Under the pieces are notes generated by a model. That model saw nothing but the letters and a program-made list of their open reading frames with translations. It was not told the origin of the DNA and made no database searches. A stretch of 64,000 nucleotides of DNA from positions 124,001-188,000 of the forward strand of contig NOWV01000100.1 of the NCBI GenBank assembly GCA_003344405.1. Direction: 5' to 3'. Position 1 is the stretch's first letter, and every line of letters starts with the position of its first letter. The DNA is from Trichoplax sp. H2. Taxonomy: Eukaryota; Placozoa; Uniplacotomia; Trichoplacea. Both the position numbers and the translations under genes were made by a program. This document shows, piece after piece, positions 58,836 to 64,000 of the stretch.

Positions 58836-61800
58836 AGCGCAAAAACAAAAAATATTTACGGCTTGCGTGATCAACTACTAGATCGGAAGATGTTCTGTCG
58901 GAAGTGTCTAAATTTTCGACTTTGGTAGACAGTTTCATCATGACCAATTTGACAAAGGCATAATTTGGCGTGAGCCCAATTCATACCTGAAATGCTGAGA
59001 TAGGAACTGAAACTTTTTGTCTAAATCAATGATGCACATATTGCTCGTACAATAGCTATGGATATCTTTAGGCATTGCGTTACTGAATGGGAATATAATT
59101 TTTCCCAAATTGCAAAGTATTTCATTACAAAATAATCCACCTATGATAATCTTATAATTGAAATTTTCTTCATTCCAATTATCTGCATTGGGTTCATTCC
59201 ATTATCTGCTTGCTTTCAACTAGCCTATTTATTTTGTCGTAGACAATAGCTATAGAGACAACAGTAATAGGCATCAGCATTTTATTAATGGCGATCGAAA
59301 ATTTGTAGTCTGAATAAACGCTGCGGCATTAGTGCTTTGGAAATAGGTTATGCTCTACTACTGATAGAGGTCCAAATTATGCAGATGTAATCATGATAGC
59401 CAATAGATTTTCCCTACCTTATTGATATTGACATCGAACTACTTCATGTCTCAATATTAATAAAATTCTTTAGACCGCGTCATGCTACCACTGATAGTGT
59501 CTTTTGATCTATCTCAGTAGCCTCAAACTCTCTTTAGCAATAATACATAATTTATTATATCTGTAAATATCCATAATTCGAAATTGTTGAATAAAAATTG
59601 TCAGTACCACAAGCTGGTGGTCGAGCCTATTAATACTATAGCTATTTAAAGAAGCAAAAATCAGTAATTGCAGAGAATTAATTATAGTTTGTAAAAGCAA
59701 GGCATTAGCAACTTTATATTTCCAATAATTACTGTTAATTATTAATATTGTCTACAAGGATTTATTGTTCAACTATAATAGTTACTAGATTACTGCAATA
59801 GCTGTCACTTTATCCTGTAGGTCAATACAAGTACGCTTATAACTATTTTGCAGAAAATAATTTAAGCATCATTAATGCTTAATAAAGATCCTTTACTATA
59901 ACGCTGGGCTGATATCGATTTTTTTTCGTAGTCGTTGGCACTAGGCATTTAAATATTAACAATTTACGAGCTGAAGATTGATACAAAATCTACTTTTTTC
60001 ACCAAAAAAAATGTATATAAGATATATATAGCTGGAGTGAATAAATAATCATTTAAATTATTTTATATTTTTTAGACAGTATCCTATCAATGGATAATAT
60101 TAAACTACTAATTGTACGAGCGTACGTGATCTTTAAAAATAATAACAACGACGGCATAGTCTACCGATATTTACCTGTGGTCACGTTTACTATACTCTAT
60201 TTAAAGTTACTTCAAAGAAAAAAATAGATATATAACCGTAGTTGCTTTCGATATGAAACAAAAAGTATGTATCCTAATAATGAACTTCATGCTTTTAAAA
60301 TAGCAATACATAGCTACAAATAGTCGCATGGCTAAATAACAAGCCATCATTCAACTGGTGACCAATAAAATATCAAGAGCTGTAGTATATAAGTGGATTA
60401 GAATAATTCTTTGTATATTAAACAAATGTGGTATCAATACTCAATGACAGCCTCTCTTTCAGTCATTACAAGTAATTTTTTATGTATTTTAGTAATATGA
60501 CACAACAGGCCAATATAATTAATGTATTTAGTAACCAATTTACCGCGTTTATTACTAATATTTAGAAATGGAACGCGAATTGAGTCAGGTTAATGAAAAG
60601 CTACGGCAAAATATCTTCAGTTATATTTATAGAAATAAGAAATATTGCAATAAAACAAAATAAATATCGACGTTTATAAACATGATACAATCATATATAA
60701 GATAAATTTAACGGTATAGAGTACCAATATCATCTTACGCTGGAATAAATGCCGCGACATCATGATTGATTAACTAAGTACGTAAAGCATCTTGAACATA
60801 AATGACTTTAGAAGTTGACCGTTAATATATATATAAAGACTAACACAGTAGAAAGAAACATTATATATCATAACAACCATAAAGTAATATATTTTAGGTG
60901 ATTCTATTTCATTTTACTATATTCACGTAACATTTTCACAGGGAAAATGAGCTTAGACATTAGAACCGTAAATACTTTCTAATTCCAATTTTTGCAAACA
61001 ATATTTTCTCTTTTCCTAATACAGCATAGACAAATGAGATAAGTATCCTTCCCATTACAATTATACTTATTCCATACTAATAAGTAAAGCCCAGGAATAA
61101 ACAATTGATATAGCTAGATGTAGTAACAACAATCAATTTTCGCTCATGCACAATAAGCACAATGCTATAGACAGTCTATAATCAGGCAATACAATACTAA
61201 ATTTAAAAAAATTCCACATTTTCGCTTGGAACAATTGCTATGCACTGTTATAATTTTTATCGCTATTAAAAAAGCCCAGTGACAAACATTCGACGCAGTA
61301 AAAATTTAAGTACAATTACTAGTGTTCGTTCATAGACAATAATATGAAGCTTTCTAAAAGGAATAGGCATTATAGAATACTAAAATAGGAAAATATCTGT
61401 TTTATTTACGAATGTCTTAATCTACTATATTATTTGTAGACACAGTAAGATGCAGTTGCCTTATGAATTAATATAAAGCGTACCGGTACTCTATAATTTA
61501 CTTGCTTAGTACTTGTTATATCACTTTTATTATTTAATATAGTAATTGATTTAATTCTAAGGCATATTCAAATTTATTTAATTGCAATCCTATTTTACGG
61601 TGCTCGAGCCATCATCAAAGAATTTCCATATGTGGGTATACGAACAAGTTATGTGCAATGCATTTATCCAATTCATTATAGTTTATTTTGTAGAATTTGC
61701 AAGGGTATACGGGTCTACGCAAGCTCAAGAAACTACATCCTGCGGAATTTCCGTGAGATCTGTTGGTAATCAATATCCTTATCTGTAAGTAAAATAGTAT

Positions 61801-64000
61801 CTACTCCATCAAGACTCGATATTTCTATCAACTGTGTAAGTAGCCTCTAAACTTTTAACGCTTTAAATTGATAGAATGGATCAATTAACCAAAACAGTAG
61901 TAGAAGTTAAAAACAGCTTTCTAGTAACAGACATTTTTTCTCGCTCTACATATTTTGCATTTATTCATGTCACCTACGTTAATTTTTCCGTAGAAATTGC
62001 ATTTAAAGTCTTACTTTATATTGATTAAGGAACACTGTTAAAATTGATTAAGATTAAAAGTAGTAGTCTTTAGAGCTGGAGTATAATTTTGCACCCGTTC
62101 TCTTGCCATTAATACTGTTACTGGTAAGCGGACATAAAGTAGTTCAAAGTACAAAATGGGTGAAAGCTCTATCTGTAGCATTACGGAATTGGGAAGTTGG
62201 GCGGAACAAATGTTACTTCAGTCATTTAGAGTAAATCTCTTATAATAGGCCTTTAGAAAGTTAAAAAAATCGACGCCATAATTCATTTTAATCATATAAC
62301 GATACTTAGTAACTTGGTTCAATTTGTGCCATAGTTAGCGGTATAACAGTGACCGAATTTAGGAGACTGAATGCATTTAAGTAGTTCATAAACTGTCAAA
62401 GTAGTTAAAAAGTGTCAAATGAACTGTCATGTTTTATTTGGCATCACCACTTACGTATCTATGCAAAGATAATATAACGCTATCACTTCATGTTTTTAAT
62501 CTGGCTTTGCGATAGCTCGCTATACGTTTCTTCTCCCCTCACTGTATATCGTACCATTCTTCTATCCCCACTGAATTGAGAATAGCGTCGCTAGCATTTA
62601 CTAATAAAATATAACTGACAATGTCACCCCTAGTCGTTAATCAATTTCCGGTAGCTATCGTGATTAATTACTTAACATTACAATAAAAGAGTCAATTTTT
62701 GCGTCAATCTAAGCACTCGTATCCTGATATGATTACCCTATCCGATCACCTAATATTGATACTTTTGCCTATTTTAGGATTGACTTCTACAGAACCACAT
62801 CAAGCAGTATAATTAGCGTACCAACTGTCGACTACTGTAACATTTATAGTTGTAGTATTAAAAATGGACAAAATCACACTTAAATCAATGGTAACAACGA
62901 AGTATAAAGCAATTTTTGCTACGTGACTGGATAATTGTATTTCTTTTAGTGCGAACCAATTCAATTCTAAATTGCGTATGCTTAAAATATTTACGCAATT
63001 CTAATCTGTCATACCATTATTTTGTTTTGATTATAAGTCGCCATTTTAACCAGCATTTAAATGAATATGTCCGTGTAAATGGAGGTACGCAATTTTGATC
63101 GATGCTTTTCTCTAGGCGGACATTCTGACATTAGAAAAATGAAAAGAGAAATTTCGACAATAGACCTTGTTCATTATTCTATAAATTGTAGACTAAGGAT
63201 GACTAGTAAATCACCCTATTTATTTTAACCTCCAATCTAGCTCTTTACTAATTATTATGAAATTAACAAGTATCCTTGACATAACCATTCTTGCCACTGC
63301 TCCTTTTCTCTACCGGATCTTCAATACCTATATTACTTAAAATAATACAAGATAGCCTGTAAGCTATATGATAAAACTGAAAGCCTTTGATATACTTTGA
63401 AAAAAGGCTACCAACGAGTGTTTGATTTATGGTTCGTCCGGTAAGTTATATTTCCATAACATGAGAATACTAGAAGCCAGCAACCCAGTAAGATATCCAA
63501 AACTTTGGGATAGCTGAAATATTAAATTAAAATAGTTACTCACCAACTATTATATAAAATGAGACAATGGCTTACTTAAAATGAGATAATAGGTCACGAT
63601 AATCACGATATAAATAAATAGATATCACTTTGACATCGCCCATCTGTCAATACTACCCATCTCGTATATGCTAAATAGTGCAGAATATATCAAAGTATGT
63701 AATTGTTCTTGATATTGAAGGATATAAATAATTTATCACCGCTTTTATATTGATGTATGCGTCAATAAATAATCTATCACTGCAATCAATAAAGTAGATT
63801 TTCTAATTATTCCATATTACTATAAAAATCGAATAATGAAATATGTCACGCATAAAGGCTTGCTGGTCTGAATGTTATATTATCCTTTTACAGGTTATAA
63901 GACAATTTAATGTCAGTGAAATGGTTGTTTGACGCTACTATTGAACTATGACGATGTAATATTTCCTTCCTATAAATATAGGCTAATATTATGATTAATT

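Larger units (their letters stand above)
54699..64000. other. Gene-poor terminal region with repeats
   Basis: About 9.3 kb without a recognisable gene. It contains an LTR-like unit (about 55.95-56.33 kb), a ~240-bp tandem repeat (56.48-57.03 kb), a 68-bp duplication (57.35-57.49 kb) and a 119-bp duplication (58.60-58.84 kb). From 58.9 kb to the end I see only AT-rich sequence. Its short frames resemble nothing known. Confidence 0.5.

Noticed and set aside
1-64000. CRISPR arrays, tRNA and rRNA genes
   Set aside because: No direct repeats with regular unique spacers, no tRNA B-box with a matching cloverleaf and no rRNA core sequence was seen by eye.

Overview
The window looks like nuclear DNA of a small animal genome, most likely a placozoan (Trichoplax or Hoilungia type). 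This is an inference. It rests on AT-rich sequence, intron-dense conserved animal genes with short GT-AG introns, single-exon rhodopsin-class receptors in small local families, and an intronless protein made only of kinesin-light-chain-type TPRs. No operon structure, bacterial signal, tRNA or rRNA was seen.

Gene order: the 3' end of an acidic, Ser-rich protein (+, 1-141); a single-exon class A GPCR (+, 5335-6411); a 4-exon AKAP7-like 2H phosphoesterase-fold gene (+, 8895-11140); a single-exon SLC35/TPT-type transporter (-, 12668-13633); a 31-exon USO1/p115 vesicle-tethering gene (+, 15649-23064); a second class A GPCR with altered signature motifs (+, 29295-30323); a 12-exon RCC1L-like mitochondrial beta-propeller gene (-, 31511-34387); a large all-TPR protein (+, 36840-40253); a broken GPCR (+, 48763-49802); and its intact tandem paralogue (+, 53661-54698). 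Exon structures were worked out by hand from splice sites, phase and recalled family sequence. They keep frame throughout but have no transcript support.

USO1 (ER-Golgi tethering) and the SLC35-like transporter (probably Golgi) sit head to head. The space between them holds a higher-order tandem repeat array in A-B-C order. AKAP7-like, USO1 and RCC1L are conserved housekeeping-type genes. The three related receptors (29.3, 48.8 and 53.7 kb) and the TPR protein belong to expanded, lineage-variable families.

The main points for a second look are: a roughly 340-bp tract that is almost identical between the broken and intact receptors although the rest of both genes has diverged (gene conversion); a receptor that has lost both Arg3.50 and Asn7.49; the A-B-C repeat array; a strongly G-depleted tract at 46 kb; a compact TATA/initiator/AATAAA unit resembling a solo LTR at 56 kb; and several local tandem and dispersed repeats. 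The last 9 kb (54.7-64 kb) holds repeats and no recognisable gene.
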